NCBI RefSeq assembly: GCF_002554795.1
Contig: NZ_PDEQ01000006.1
Coordinates: 124,001 to 188,000 of the forward strand
Direction of reading: 5' to 3'
Origin: Longibacter salinarum
GTDB taxonomy: Bacteria > Bacteroidota > Rhodothermia > Rhodothermales > Salinibacteraceae
Length of the DNA stretch: 64,000 nucleotides
How positions within the stretch are numbered: the stretch's first letter is position 1; the number at the start of each line of letters is the position of its first letter. Below, one piece after another: positions 63,580-64,000 of this stretch. A model generated the notes under the pieces. It did not search any database and had not been told where the DNA came from. It saw only the letters and a program-made list of their open reading frames with translations. The position numbers were made by a program, and so were the translations under genes.

Positions 63580-64000
63580 GGCAGGGAGGATTCGATGAGA
63601 GGGGAGGGTGTCGTGGCATCGTTTGGGTTTGTTGGAATCGCTCGTTCGAGTGAGTCCATGAAACGGGGGACTGTGATGCGAAAGTCGTACGTTTCATTGT
63701 ACAGCCGGCGTCCCGCTTGACCTATCGTTTTTCGTCGACGTGTGTCTTCATAAAGCTCGGATGCTCGGGCACCGAAAGACGCTGGATCGTCGGCGGGGGC
63801 GAGACAAAAGGCCGTTCCGTCAGCTTCAATCAGGGCTTGATCCGTGAGGTGGCCTCGAGTGCCCAGTGTTGGCACGGCGTGCTGGAGGCCGGCCATAAAT
63901 GATCCGCGTCTAGACGAGATGCCGTCCGGAAATGGCGTCAGATGAAGGTCCATGATCTGCAGGTGACGCGAAACGTCTTCGGCGGGAAGACGGCCGGCGT
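63576..64000 (-). CDS. GT4-family glycosyltransferase, C-terminal part (5' end outside window)
   Basis: The frame is open to the right edge (upstream codons read RLPAEDVSRHLQIMDL), so the Met at 63953 is internal. What is visible is the end of a GT4 domain: LHLTPFPDGISSRRGSFMAGLQHAVP, where the sugar-nucleotide site is expected, then AAGRRLY-like helices QAGRRLYNETYD and a polar tail. Overlaps the next gene by 4 bp. The EX7E motif is replaced by GISSRRGSFMAGL, so the donor site is unusual, as in related short-loop GT4 proteins. Confidence 0.75.
   Translation of the reverse strand, partial: AGRLPAEDVSRHLQIMDLHLTPFPDGISSRRGSFMAGLQHAVPTLGTRGHLTDQALIEADGTAFCLAPADDPASFGARASELYEDTRRRKTIGQAGRRLYNETYDFRITVPRFMDSLERAIPTNPNDATTPSPLIESSLP

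Overview
The window looks like chromosomal DNA from a member of the Rhodothermia (Rhodothermota/Bacteroidota, the Salinibacter-Longimonas type of moderately GC-rich marine or halophilic bacterium). The grounds are two secreted proteins ending in type IX secretion (T9SS) sorting domains, a GldJ/GldK-like SUMF1 protein, a BtuB/BtuG-like cobalamin receptor pair, twin OmpH/Skp chaperones behind bamA, acidic protein tails, and an almost complete lack of Shine-Dalgarno sequences. This placement comes from gene content and protein style only; no database search was possible.

Region 1 (1-15.7 kb). A SUMF1-fold protein cut by the left edge is followed by a strong terminator. Then come minus-strand genes for a queuosine-precursor transporter, a PhoR/PhoB-like two-component pair and a PIG-L deacetylase. 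The most informative locus is at 5.8-10.2 kb. A cobalamin riboswitch on the minus strand, with an intrinsic terminator whose U-tract abuts the start codon, controls a BtuB-like TonB receptor. Behind the receptor lie a surface beta-propeller lipoprotein of BtuG type and a 76-residue BFD-type [2Fe-2S] protein. A PspB-like membrane protein, a large membrane histidine kinase, an alpha/beta hydrolase and a secreted protein of unknown function follow.

Region 2 (15.7-37.2 kb) is housekeeping: pckA, a UbiA-like membrane protein, a TPR protein, then an envelope-biogenesis series on the plus strand (dxr, rseP, uppS, bamA, ompH, ompH) that makes isoprenoid precursors and the undecaprenyl carrier and assembles outer-membrane proteins. 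panB, surE, an MscS channel, folD, an aspartokinase lacking ACT domains, asd, a GNAT acetyltransferase and two identical tRNA-Gly(GCC) genes follow.

Region 3 (37.5-64 kb) is an accessory region for signalling and a surface polysaccharide. A soluble GAF/PAS histidine kinase and two close paralogous NarL-type regulators precede a glycosyltransferase, a polyprenyl-phosphate sugar-1-phosphate transferase and a Wzc-like tyrosine kinase on the plus strand. Two T9SS cargo proteins, one of them a 1177-residue haem-motif protein, sit in the middle. A long minus-strand operon of GT4 glycosyltransferases, two sulfotransferases and a Wzy-like polymerase runs out of the right edge. Together these genes describe a Wzy-type exopolysaccharide that is probably sulfated. 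No flippase (Wzx) or outer-membrane exporter (Wza) is visible, so the locus continues beyond the window.

Intergenic DNA carries a few unexplained structures: a perfect 24-bp palindrome with a nearby half copy, and a roughly 120-bp diverged repeat present in two opposite-strand copies.
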